A stretch of 64,000 nt of DNA, taken from positions 16,356,903-16,420,902 of the forward strand of contig OY747702.1 of assembly GCA_963556495.2 (NCBI GenBank), written 5' to 3'. Positions 33,130 to 63,019 of this stretch are shown one piece after another. The position numbers and the translations under genes were made by a program. The first letter of the stretch is position 1. Each line of letters begins with the position of its first letter. The notes below the pieces were generated by a model. That model was not told where the DNA came from, did not search any database, and worked only from the letters and a program-made list of their open reading frames with translations. The stretch comes from Valencia hispanica. Its lineage: Eukaryota; Chordata; Actinopteri; Cyprinodontiformes; Valenciidae.

Positions 33130-34038
33130 AACGCAAAATCGAATATTTCTCATTTCTCCTGGCGATTTTTGATCATTATTGACTAATAGTGTGTACTGAT
33201 TACTTTTTACTGAATATAGTATTCATTCGTCACTGTTCTACATTTTAGAGGGAGACGAGACCGCTAACACATTGTAAAATACATGTAGATACATATTTAT
33301 TGATAAAATAATGCACTACACAGCTCAATATAAGCATGTTTAATAACTTTATGTTCCACAAGAAACCTTAAATTGGAGTAATAATACCCAATTTATAGCC
33401 TGTTTTCTGAATGCTAGCATGGTGCTGCCATACCTTGTCCTCCTACACACTTAAAACATGCCAGTGGTTAAGACCTCTGCTCCAGCTTACCTTTAGATCT
33501 CCATCTTTCAACAAAGCATGGGATATTACTGTTCCCAGGATTTACTCCTAAAACACCCTATATGTCTAGCAGATGACATTCAGTCTGTGTTCTCTGCCTG
33601 CTGTTGGATAGAAAATTAGCTGAATGTAAGGCTGATCTAAGTTACATGTTTTTAACCAGTTTTAAAATAACTTGGAGGAAAATATGCGGCTGTCTACAAG
33701 TTGACTGATGACCTGGGATGATTTTTTTTCGGTAGAACACATTCTATAATTATTTATTTTCTTATGAACTCATGCATCTATAACCCAGTTGATTGTGGTT
33801 CTAGCCTGACTACAGTAAAATAGTAATTCATTGATAAGGTTAAAACCAGTATATGTAAAAAAAAAAAAAAAAAAGTGTTAATTGAGGAAAAAAACAATAT
33901 GCAAACTTTTTATTAAATATTACGTAAAATGTAAAACAAGCTTTAATTCTTCATTCTCACTGTCATTACGTCTATACAAATACACTGCATGGATCAAATT
34001 TGGGCGATGTGGAAATGTGCTGAAGTCCTAATGAAGGT

Positions 34039-34045
<7 letters not shown>
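33130..34045. other. Interior of the foldback-like element, nothing recognised
   Basis: AT-rich sequence without coding features; includes a run of A at 33859-33874. No terminal repeats or family motifs seen. Confidence 0.35.

Positions 34046-34126
<81 letters not shown>
34046..34126. repeat. (TA)n microsatellite
   Basis: About 80 bp of TA dinucleotides, continuing into TATGTGTATG. Located inside the foldback-like element. Confidence 0.95.
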
Positions 34127-34129
<3 letters not shown>

Positions 34130-34883
34130 ATGTATATATATATGTGTACATTCTAAATAATTCTTCAATTCTTGTGTGTTAAAAAAAGATTGTAATCTCT
34201 ACTTAATCAAATGATTACAAACGATAATTTCATAAAACAAGTGTAAATGAACAGTTCTGCAGTAAATATCAACTTTATAAAGGTTATGGTGTTCAAGTAC
34301 TTTTCTTTAAATGTCTTGATTCAGCTCTTATTATTTTGGAGGACACAAAACAAGAAAACAACATATCTTGTTATTTTGGTGATCCTGTTTGCCATATGCT
34401 TCAGCAGTTTATTGCAGTCAGTTCTTATGTGGTTTAACTGAAAAATAAAGAAATTATTTCTCATCTTCACAATCACATTTTTCTTTACTGATATCTCCAT
34501 TTATGCTTCCATCTCTGATGCATCAAAGTCAGTTAGACTGTTGATACAGAAACCAGCAACTCATTAGATATATTTTAGACCAAAAAAAAAAATCACCACT
34601 AAAATTAATGAGATATAAAAGTGTATATCCTATTTCAAACTGTGATGAATATTTCTAAAAAGCTGAATTTGACATACTGACATAAACCCGTCAATAGGTC
34701 GTCAAGCTTTACCAGACCTCTGCTGCTCACAATTAGCTAGCTTAAACTACAACTAGCTCATTAACACAGTTAATTAACCAAAACTGGCTACATTAAATAT
34801 GACCCTTGACTTATTTTTGGTACAGAGCAGTCAGCTAACGCTTCTGAAATTACTTCTTAAGACAAAGCAACTGCTATGACGTC

Positions 34884-36255
34884 TTTCAGTCAGGTTTTAG
34901 ACAGCACCACAGTACTGAGATTGCTCTGACCAAAGTCATCAATGACATCCGTTTGAATACTGACAGTGGAAAAATGTCAGTGTTAGTTTTACTGGATCTC
35001 AGTGCTGCATTTAATACAGTTGACCACATTATTTTACTCAAACGACTGGAGAACTGGGTGGGTCTCTCTGGCACTGTACTAAACTGGTTCAAAACGTACT
35101 TAGAGAACAGGAAGTACTTTGTGTCAATAGGTAACTTTACATCTGAGCAGACGGGAATTTCATGTGGGGTTCCCCAGGGTTCCTTCCTGGGACCTCTTGT
35201 GTTTAACATCTATATGCTCCCACTGGCACAGGTAATAAATAACAACAATGTAAGTTACCATAGCTACGCAGATGACACACAGATATATATTAGAATGTCA
35301 CCAGAAGACCAAGGGCCTGCACAGGCTCTTGGCAAATGCATTGAGGAAATTAATGACTGGATGTGGCACAATTTTCTGCAGTTGAACAAAAACAAAACGG
35401 AGGTAATTGTCTTTGGAGCTAAAGAGAAAAGATTGAAGGTCACCACAGGGCACCTAAAAACCACCAACCACGTCAGAAATCTGGGTGTAGTGATGGACTC
35501 AGACCTAAACTTTGAAAAACACATTAAGGCAATCACAAAATCAGCCTACTATCACCTTAAGAATATCTCAAGGATAAAAGATCTGATGTCTCAGCAGGAC
35601 CTGGAAAAACTAATCCATGCATTCATCTTTAGTCGGCTTGATTATTGTAGCAGCGTCTTTACAGGTCTACCTAAAAAATCAATTAGGAAACTGCAGCTCA
35701 TCCAGAACTCTGCTGCTCCAGTTCTCACTAAAACCAAAAAAGTGGACCACATCAGTCCAGCTCTGAGGTCTTTACACTGGCTGCCTGTCTGTCAGAGGAT
35801 AGACTTCAAAGTTCTGCTGCTGGTCTATAAAGCTCAGAATGGTTTAGGACCAAAATACATCAGTGATCTCCTGACCCAGTATGAACCTACCCGACCCCTC
35901 AGGTCATCTGGATCCGCTCTTTTATCATTTCCCAGAGTCAGAACCAGACATGGAGAAGCTGCGTTCAGCTTCTATGCTCCACATGTCTGGAACAAACTCC
36001 CAGAAAGCCTCAGATCAGCTGAAACACTCAGTTTATTTAAATCCAGGTTAAAGACCCACCTGTTCTCAGCTGCTTTTGATTAGGTTTTTATTTTAAGTTT
36101 TAAATCTGCACGGCTTCTTTTAAGATTTTTTTCATATTTTTCATATTTTTCTTTTTTTTTTCTGCACCCTGCTGTAATGCTTTTGATGTTTTATGTAAAG
36201 CACTTTGAATTGTCTTGTAACATGAATTGTGCTATACAAATAAACTTGCCTTGCC
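34884..36255 (+). mobile_element. 5'-truncated L2 LINE with intact 3' part
   Basis: Starts abruptly inside the reverse transcriptase (FQSGFRQHHSTEIAL at about 34884) and runs to the typical L2 3' end (GTAAAGCACTTTGAATTG, CTATACAAATAAACTTGCC, then TTGCC repeats) at about 36255. The coding part is open from 34884 to the stop at 36081-36083. Inserted in the foldback-like element. Confidence 0.85.
34953..36083 (+). CDS. L2 reverse transcriptase, C-terminal part, undisrupted
   Basis: 376 codons from the first internal ATG; the frame is open from about 34884. It carries [14 protein letters not shown] (motif A), GVPQGSFLGPLVFNIYML (motif B), YADDTQIYI (motif C, catalytic), NKTEVIVFG, the thumb, and the C-terminal region ending SFYAPHVWNKLPESLRSAE and SRLKTHLFSAAFD. 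The endonuclease and the reverse-transcriptase fingers are absent through 5' truncation, so it cannot retrotranspose, but the lack of any stop over 1.2 kb indicates a recent insertion. Confidence 0.85.
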   Translation: MNTDSGKMSVLVLLDLSAAFNTVDHIILLKRLENWVGLSGTVLNWFKTYLENRKYFVSIGNFTSEQTGISCGVPQGSFLGPLVFNIYMLPLAQVINNNNVSYHSYADDTQIYIRMSPEDQGPAQALGKCIEEINDWMWHNFLQLNKNKTEVIVFGAKEKRLKVTTGHLKTTNHVRNLGVVMDSDLNFEKHIKAITKSAYYHLKNISRIKDLMSQQDLEKLIHAFIFSRLDYCSSVFTGLPKKSIRKLQLIQNSAAPVLTKTKKVDHISPALRSLHWLPVCQRIDFKVLLLVYKAQNGLGPKYISDLLTQYEPTRPLRSSGSALLSFPRVRTRHGEAAFSFYAPHVWNKLPESLRSAETLSLFKSRLKTHLFSAAFD

Positions 36256-36696
36256 TTTTCAATGCTAAAAAATTTTGTGATTCCATTAACTTACCAGAAC
36301 AATAGTTCCAAAACGCAGAGGAACAACTGCGGTCGATGACGCTGCGCTGTTTGGAAGTATTTGCAGCTGCAGACCCACGTGACTTCCGCATTCCATTCTT
36401 TCCATAGAAGTCTATGGGAGTGTCAGAACTCTCTTGTAAGCAGCCATACGATTGGCTGAAAACGAAGAAATTGGTTAGCTGACGAATCTGTCAATCAGAA
36501 TCGTAAATTTGATTGACAGATTCATTAGCCAATGGTGTCGTTTGTTGACCTGCAACGTTACAACAGTCTCAAAATTCACCACACAAAATTCTCTCACAAA
36601 TACAGAGATTTGCGAATGAGAAGTGGTTCGTAAATGCACATTTAGCGATTCGTATGATCTGTGAGTTTATATTTGAAGCTTCACTCAAAGTTATAT
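36256..36696. repeat. Foldback interior with strong hairpin
   Basis: 36469-36534 forms a near-perfect inverted repeat: GGTTAGCTGACGAATCTGTC with AATCA against TGATT and GACAGATTCATTAGCCAA, separated by about a dozen bases. Upstream, TTTCCATAGAAGTCTATGGG (36399-36418) is a second, smaller palindrome. No coding feature. Confidence 0.6.
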
Positions 36697-36832
36697 TTGT
36701 GAAACGGATCGTGTGCATTTGTGAAACGGATGGTGTGCATTTGTGAAACGGATCGGGTGCATTTGTGAAACGGATGGTGTGCATTTGTGAAACGGATCGG
36801 GTGCATTTGTGAAACGGATCGTGTGCATTTAT
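36697..36832. repeat. 22-bp tandem repeat, at least six units
   Basis: Units read GTGAAACGGATCGTGTGCAT then TT, with variation at two positions (GATCG, GATGG, GATCGGG). Contiguous without spacers. Inverted relatives occur near the opposite end of the same element (about 32680-32815). Confidence 0.85.
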
Positions 36833-37374
36833 GAAGTTATATTACAAGTGTTTCTTTCGAAATTATATTTGTGAACCAGAGCATGTGCATTTGTGAATGA
36901 GCATGTGAATTTGTGAAAAACCTTGCATGAGTTTATTCTCAATTAGACTGATCTGACCCCATATACAAGAGACGCTGGAACCTCTGTATCCATGGTCTGA
37001 AGGAGATGGAAGGAGAAAACACCACGGAGAGAGTGATCAGAATCCTGTCTAAAATCACACCTCAGTGGTCTGAGAAGATGGAGGACATCGTCGACTCTGC
37101 ACATCGCCTTGGGAGAGGCGTTGACGGAAAAAATAGACAGATCATCGTGCAATTCACTATGAGGATCCACCGCGACACAACTTGGCGAGCATCCGAGAAC
37201 CACGCAGCATGTAAGGAGCACGGAATTTGCTTCGCGGAGGACCTGACCAAAGCTGACCAGGAGGCGCGAGACGCAGTGTGGCCGAAAATAAAGGAAGCAA
37301 GCGCGCGCGGTCAGTCTGCCTTTTTCCGAGGTCCCGTGGGTTTCATCAACAACCGCCCTATTCCAGTGCCATAA

Positions 37375-37929
37375 TCTTGGGTAAATCGGTCCTGCTTTAA
37401 CGCGCCTCCATATGTAAACAACTTTCTTTTAAAGTTGGATTTCTGATAACTCGTTTCATCAGCAAGACACTTTAGGTGTTGAGTGAAAGTTAATTGTTCA
37501 GATTATGGTGTTACTTGTTATTTCCCATGTCATTTAAAGCCAAAACGTCTTTATCCAGTACTAGGCCATCTCACATGGCAAATATGTAAAACTGTAAAAT
37601 GTTCACTTTAAGGTGTTGTTCTCATGACATTTAAAGCCATAAAGGCTTAACTCAGTACCAGGCCATTTCACATGGCAGAGTATGCACATGCGTGGGCGTA
37701 TTAATCATCACCATCAAGGTTCAAGCAATAGTTGGTTTACTCAGGTTATTGTTTATTTATCAAAAAAATAAATAATAATAATTCAGGAAGTTTTGAACAG
37801 AATTTTTCCCCAAGGGACACTGCCTTTTCTAAAACATACTTTATTCTAGTTAATCTAGAAACACTAGAATCTACACACACTAACATTTCTTTGTGAATTT
37901 TTTTCTCTCTCTTTTTTTCATGTCTTTCC
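37375..37929. other. L1 inter-ORF spacer
   Basis: AT-rich spacer between ORF1 and ORF2. It contains a diverged direct repeat: ATTTAAAGCCAAAACGTCTT then TATCCAG (about 37532-37558) and ATTTAAAGCCATAAAGGCTT then AACTCAG (about 37629-37655), each followed by TACCAGGCCATTTCACATGG-like sequence. Confidence 0.5.
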
Positions 37930-40900
37930 TTACATGTCTGATAACACTAAATAGTCTAAATACTAGAGGTCTAAAAAACAAAGTTAAAAGAAAAGCAATA
38001 TTTTTGTTGTGCAAGGGCTTAAAAGCACATATAACATTCCTACAGGAAACCCACTCTGAAAAAATAATGAGAAGTTCTGGTCTAATCAATGGGGGGATAA
38101 AATTATATTCAGCCATGGTTCCTCTCGCTCAAGTGGAGTTGCTGCTTTACTTAACAACTACCTGGGAAAAGTCATATCTCACAGAGTAGATATTAATGGT
38201 CATTGGATAGTGATAGTCATAAACATAGAGGATTTTTTTTTTATCATTTGCAATCTGTATGGTTATAATATAAGTTCCCGAAACAAGGATTTGATGACAA
38301 TTGTTTGCACTGAAATTGAGGACTTGAAAAGTATATATATCCTACTGATTATATCCTTGTTGGAGGTGACTTTAATATGACCCCAGATGAGTGGAAAGAT
38401 AGATGCCCGTCGAGATATAATACTCATCACTTTTACAACACAGTCATGGACTTTTGTAACACACAGTTGTTAGAAGATATCTGGAGAGTCAAGAATCCCG
38501 AGACGTTACAATACTCTTGGTTTAAACCAGACCAAGTCTAGAATTGACTATTGGCTACTTACATATGATTTATCACAAAATGTTTCTTAAACATCAATGG
38601 ATGTCGCCCCTTTAACAGAGCACAGTCTAATTCATTTAGAGCTGAAGCCTAATAATAGTAAAATGAATAAAGGTTTCCGGAAATTTAACTCCAATTTACT
38701 AAAAGATGAGGAATACTGTGGAAACATCAGAGCCATGATGGATGAGTCTATCAAAGACCCTGAAATTCAATCATATGCAAACAAGTGGGAATTTTTTTAA
38801 TACAATGTCAGAAAATTCTCTATATCCTATAGTAAAGAAAAAGCTCGTAGGGCAAGAAAAGAAGAACAAGACCTTATTAAAAACCTAAACACACTTTGTA
38901 ATAAAAGCAATCACACAGAAGAAAAACAGAAAATGATGAAATTGCAGAACAAACTTGATACCATCTTTATAAACAAAGCCAAAGGAGCTTATATACGGTC
39001 AAAGGCCAAATGGATAGAAGGAGAAAAAAACACTTCATCATTTTGAACATTAGAAAAAAGACGCCAAGAAAAAAACAGTGTTAAGACATTATTGATTGAA
39101 AATGAAGAGTTTCAGACCCCAAAATGATCTCTAATGAAATCTTCTCCTTCTATAATCACTTATATGAAAAAATCATACTCTGAACAAGATTGCTTAACAT
39201 TTTTTCATTTAATTAAAGACAAAATGTCCACAATTAACCAAGATTACAACGATTTTTGTGATGCAGAAATAACAATTGAAGAATTAGATAATGCACTTCA
39301 TCGTCTTCATCTGGATAAATCCGCAGGCTCTGATGGTTTGACAGCCAACTTCTACAGACATTTCTGGGAAATAATTAGAGAATTTTTATACAAAGTTTTA
39401 GTTGAAGCTCTCAATGAACACAATTTTCCCACAAGTATGAAACAGGGGGTTATTGATCTACTTCCAAAACCAGGAAAAAATCCCAAAATCATAGACAATC
39501 TGAGACCTATTACATTGTTAAATGATTATAAACTATTCGCACATATATACACAAGTCGTCTTAAAGAAGGTATATCTCAAATTATTAGTGAAACTCAGTC
39601 AGGTTTCTTAAACAGTATTTCTATCCATAATAACACCCGACTCATTCTATATATTTTAGATTACAGTGAAATGATTGAGGATCAAGGTTTCATTTTATTT
39701 TTGGACTTTAAGAAAGCTTTCGACTCAATTGAACATCCCTTTATGATTCACACTCTGAAGGCATTTGGATTTGGGAACTGTTTCACAAAAGTCATTGAAT
39801 GTTTTTACAAAGACATCAACAGCTGTGTTTCATTACCTCATGGAACATCACCTCATTTTAATGTCCAGAAAGGAATACGGCAAGGATGTCCAGCAAGCCC
39901 AAGACTATTCATTCTAACTGCAGAAATGCTAGCTATAAGGATTAAAAACTGTGAAACGTTGAAAAAACTTAATGTACTTGGAACAGAACTTGGAATAAGC
40001 CAATTTGCGGACGACACAACCTTGCTGCTAAAGGATGAATACCAGATTCCTGTTACCATACAGAACATTGAAGGGTTTTCAAGAGCCTCTGGACTATTTC
40101 TAAACATCCAAAAATGTGAACTTTTATCTATCCATGATAATGCTCGAAATGTCATCTGTGATATACCTGTTAAAATGTGGTAAAATATCTTGGTATCCAT
40201 GTAACAAAAAACCAGAATGAACTAAATTTACTTAATCTGACTAACAAACTAAAGGAATGCAAGCAAAAACTTAATGTTTGGTTACAGAGAGATTTATCTA
40301 TTTTTGGTAGAACTTATCTAACCAAAATGGAAAGCATCTCCAGAGGTATTCATCCTGCATCCTCTTTAGCACTTAATTCAGAATTTGTTAAATCCATAAA
40401 CCAAATTAATTTTAATTTTATATGGAGGAATCGAACTCACTATATTAAAAAAGTAACCACAGTCCAAGATCTCTCTGAAGGGGGATTAAAAGCAATAGAC
40501 TTTGAATGCATGAATATAACTCTGAAATTGAACTGGCTGAAACAATATGTAAAATCCCCAAACAGTATATGGCACATATTCCCTCAATCTATATTTGAGA
40601 AGATGGGTGGTATAGAGCTTATCTTAAAATGTGATTACAACATAAACAAACTACCTACTAAATTGGCGAAATATCACCAGCAGGTTCTACTTTTCTGGAA
40701 ATTGCTTTACAAGCATAACTTCACACCTCACAGTACTCTACTGTGGAATAATAGATATATTCTTCATAAAGGAAAATCCATATTTTATAAAGTTTGGATG
40801 GATAAGAATATTTGGTGCATAATGGATCTTTTAGATGTTAATGGAGATTTATTATGTTATGAGAATTTCTGTGACAAATACAACTTTAATTGCAATCTCC

Positions 40901-41635
40901 AAAATTTTAAATCTCTTACCAAAGCCATACCAAAAGCATTTCTTTCCCTAGCAAAAAATATTTCTCTGTATTCTCAGTCCCCATCTTGTGTCCCTAAGCT
41001 TGTCATAAATGACATTAATTTCTTCGACAAACGGTGCTCAAACAAATTCATGAGATCTATTTTAACCCACGATCTATACCCTACCCAAGCTAATAGAAAT
41101 AAAATTAGGAATACTTTTGATCAACTTAGCATATCGCATTTAAGAGTAAAGTTCTTCAAATACCCAGTTCCACCTATTACAAAAGAAATACATTATAAAA
41201 TAAGGAATAATTTCTATCCATCTAGTGAATTTTTAAGACTAAGATTTGGATTTGAAAGTAACTTATGTATTTTCTGTAAAGATGATATTGAAACAACAGA
41301 GCACCTCTTTATTACATGCTCAAAAACCCAGCACTTCTGGGAATTATTTACAGTATGGCTGAAAAAGAAAAGAACCAATAATGCTAGATTTAGACCACAA
41401 TAGTATTACCTATGGTGTTATACTAAAAGACAAACAAAAGGATTTAATGATAAATGTTTTACTAATCCTAGCCAAATTCTACATTCACAAAGTCAAATAT
41501 CTAAAAACTTCACCCATCTTCACACATTTCTTAAATGAATTCTACCTCTATATTAAGTCCCTAAAATATACTAAATCCAAACATGCCGAAGACCTCTACT
41601 CTATGTTCAAAAATGATCTAACTAATATAGTGTAA
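37930..41635 (+). pseudogene. L1/Tx1-type ORF2 (endonuclease, reverse transcriptase), disrupted
   Basis: Endonuclease: LNSLNTRGLKNKVKRKAI and ITFLQETHSE (about 37940-38060), then broken by frameshifts with GDFNM-like and TEHSLIHLEL pieces up to 38800. Reverse transcriptase 39134-40183: LHLDKSAGSDGLTANFY, LRPITLLNDYKLFAHI, FLDFKKAFDSIEHPFM, GIRQGCPASPRLFILTAEML and FADDTTLLL. After a one-base shift, 40177-41403: VKYLGIHVTKNQ, IFGRTYLTKMESISR, FIWRNRTHYIKK and the C-terminal CIFCKDDIETTEHLFITC Cys/His motif. The end is in 41381-41635. At least five lesions in all. Confidence 0.8.
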
Positions 41636-42124
41636 CAACTGTATAATCTTGGATGATGTAATATGTGTTTGTTTTTCTCTTTCCTTCTTTTTTTATTTTG
41701 ATATGTGTTTAATTGGTTTTCTACTTGATTATTTTAGTTTTTGTTTATTTAATGTCATTCTTGATTTGGACTCTGACTCTTATCTAGGAAACATGATGAC
41801 TGCTCTTGGCAAATGTTGGACACAGATATGATAATTGCCTGACTAGTTTGTAAATGCATTCGTTAAAATAAAGGTTTAAAAAAAAAAAACCAAATAGGGT
41901 TCCACAAAGCAGCATGGGAAATATGCAAATACGGTGCTCCGGCCGCAGCGAGGTCACTGACTTTACAGGAAGCTGGCGCCCTCTGCTGTTGCGGTCGTGT
42001 GACGACGCCAGACAACTATCAGCATGTGTCAATCGTTAGACCCCGATTATAAGACGACTCCACATTTTGACATTACTTTCAATGATAAAAAACCTGGTCC
42101 TGTATTCGGGGCAATACGGTATAT

Positions 42125-42560
42125 TAGAACAACAAAGCTTGTGTACAAACAAGAGGTCTCACTTCAATGTAAACTGTAAGTGTATGTCTGTGTCTCATCC
42201 ATTTTTGGTTAAAATAGGCATTTTTTTATTCACTAGGTTACTTGTGTTTGGTAGTGCTTTGCGGGTTGGTAAACATTTCAGTTTTGGTCTCTTCTGGCCA
42301 TGGCACCCTTTTCCACATGTTTGTTGTGTGCCTTTCTTTCAACAATGGCTTTCTTCCGGCCACATTCTCATCACAGTTCAGATTTCACAGAACAGTTGGA
42401 TTTATACAGAAATTAAATCACACATTTTTAAGGAGTATTCGTTAGATTTTAGTTTACTGATATTGTATAATTATAAATTAATTGGACATTAAATCTCAAC
42501 AGTTTAATTCTTTTTGTGACGGGCAAAATGTATACGGGTGTGTATACTTCTGCAACGCTC
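42125..42560 (-). mobile_element. Internally deleted Tc1-like fragment
   Basis: 42280-42375 matches, on the minus strand, the Tc1 segment around the first catalytic region: GGTCTCTTCTGGCCATGGC, TTCCACATGTTTGTTGTGTG and TTTCAACAATGGCTTTCTTC, the latter almost the same as in the Tc1 copy at 50270-50300. The ends show ACTTCTGCAACGCTCTGTA at about 42545. The rest of the transposase is missing. Confidence 0.6.
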
Positions 42561-43109
42561 TGTATCCATTGCACAAGCTAACAATAAATTGTTTTTATAA
42601 AACATTAAACCAGTCAATTTTCAAGTTGTTAACGGTTCAAAGTTAGACTGTTATGAAATGCCATTATGCATATACAATGTGTTTTATTGGGAGAGTAGTA
42701 CATGTTTGGTTGTATGATGGATGGTTGGAGTAATGTTGGTGTATCAGATGTATGTTGGTCTTAATTTGTTGAGGCATGATTACACATTAAAGGGTTTGGT
42801 GATATTAAAATAAACAAAAAATTTTGTGCAAATTAGGTTTACTGTGGATTGCTATATTAATTAAACACATTAATAAAGTTAAAAAGCATGATTTCTAAAC
42901 CTTTTGATTCTTATCATTACTTTAAAATTCGGTAACTGTAGTAAAATTCTAACATTAAAAGACATAGATACAAGATACTAAACATTGCATGAGTCTAACA
43001 GAATTTCAATATCATTTTCTTAAAAAAAAAAAAATATATATATATATATATTTATATATATATTTTTTCTCTCTTGTACTGTAGAAACAATCCCTTTCTG
43101 TTGCTTTTG
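42561..43109. other. CFAP100 3' flank / possible 3' untranslated region
   Basis: AT-rich sequence downstream of the CFAP100 stop codon, with a short (TA)n at 43034-43065. I see no unambiguous polyadenylation signal on the minus strand close to the stop. Confidence 0.3.

Positions 43110-63019
<19,910 letters not shown>

Larger units (their letters stand above)
32571..36967. mobile_element. Foldback-like DNA element with 22-bp subterminal repeats
   Basis: Long inverted ends: TATGGGGTCAGATCAGTCTC (32571 onward) and the complement ending GACCCCATA at about 36962. Subterminally there are tandem copies of a 22-bp unit (GTGAAACGGATCGTGTGCAT plus TT): at least six at about 36697-36832 and inverted relatives at about 32680-32815. 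The flanking 6 bp TAGAAG / TACAAG is a probable target duplication with one change. The interior holds a truncated L2, a (TA)n tract and other repeats; no transposase of its own seen. Confidence 0.65.
32139..37374 (+). pseudogene. L1 ORF1 (coiled-coil RNA-binding protein), split
   Basis: First part 32139-32570: MTSYAKKALDVHDYASSS, an internal stop at about 32319, then a coiled coil with MVESFNSRLKENTLTIANLA and VSVLEKLISTVTTENKDLK. The reading breaks after LLECER at 32563 because of the insertion. Second part 36968-37374: LCIHGLKEMEGENTTERVIR, VDSAHRLGRG (RNA-recognition-like block), TTWRASENHAACKEHGI and a C-terminus ending PIPVP. ERYKRRWNLCIHG is restored when the insert and one duplication copy are removed. 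Confidence 0.75.
31900..41889 (+). mobile_element. L1/Tx1-type LINE, long copy with nested insertion
   Basis: ORF1 (32139-32570, resuming 36968-37374), inter-ORF spacer, ORF2 (about 37930-41635), 3' end with AATAAAGG followed by a run of A at 41878-41889. The exact 5' end is uncertain (about 31900-32100). Interrupted in ORF1 by the foldback-like element 32571-36967. A few frameshifts and stops in each ORF. The inserted site lies between the two ends of the TACCGTATTG element. Confidence 0.8.
31695..42121. mobile_element. Element with TACCGTATTG inverted ends enclosing second nest
   Basis: The left end TACCGTATTGACCCGAATAT with GATTATAAGACGACC (31695-31740) mirrors the right end GATTATAAGACGACTCC ... 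TATTCGGGGCAATACGGTA (42046-42121), next to TA on both sides. The element's own sequence is only about 31695-31900 and 41890-42121; the rest is an L1 with further insertions. The ends are those of a widespread fish non-autonomous repeat, probably Tc1/mariner-pogo class given TA. No transposase found. Confidence 0.6.

Noticed and set aside
36697..36832. Possible CRISPR-like array
   Set aside because: Units are directly contiguous with no spacers, the genome is eukaryotic, and the array belongs to a transposon end.
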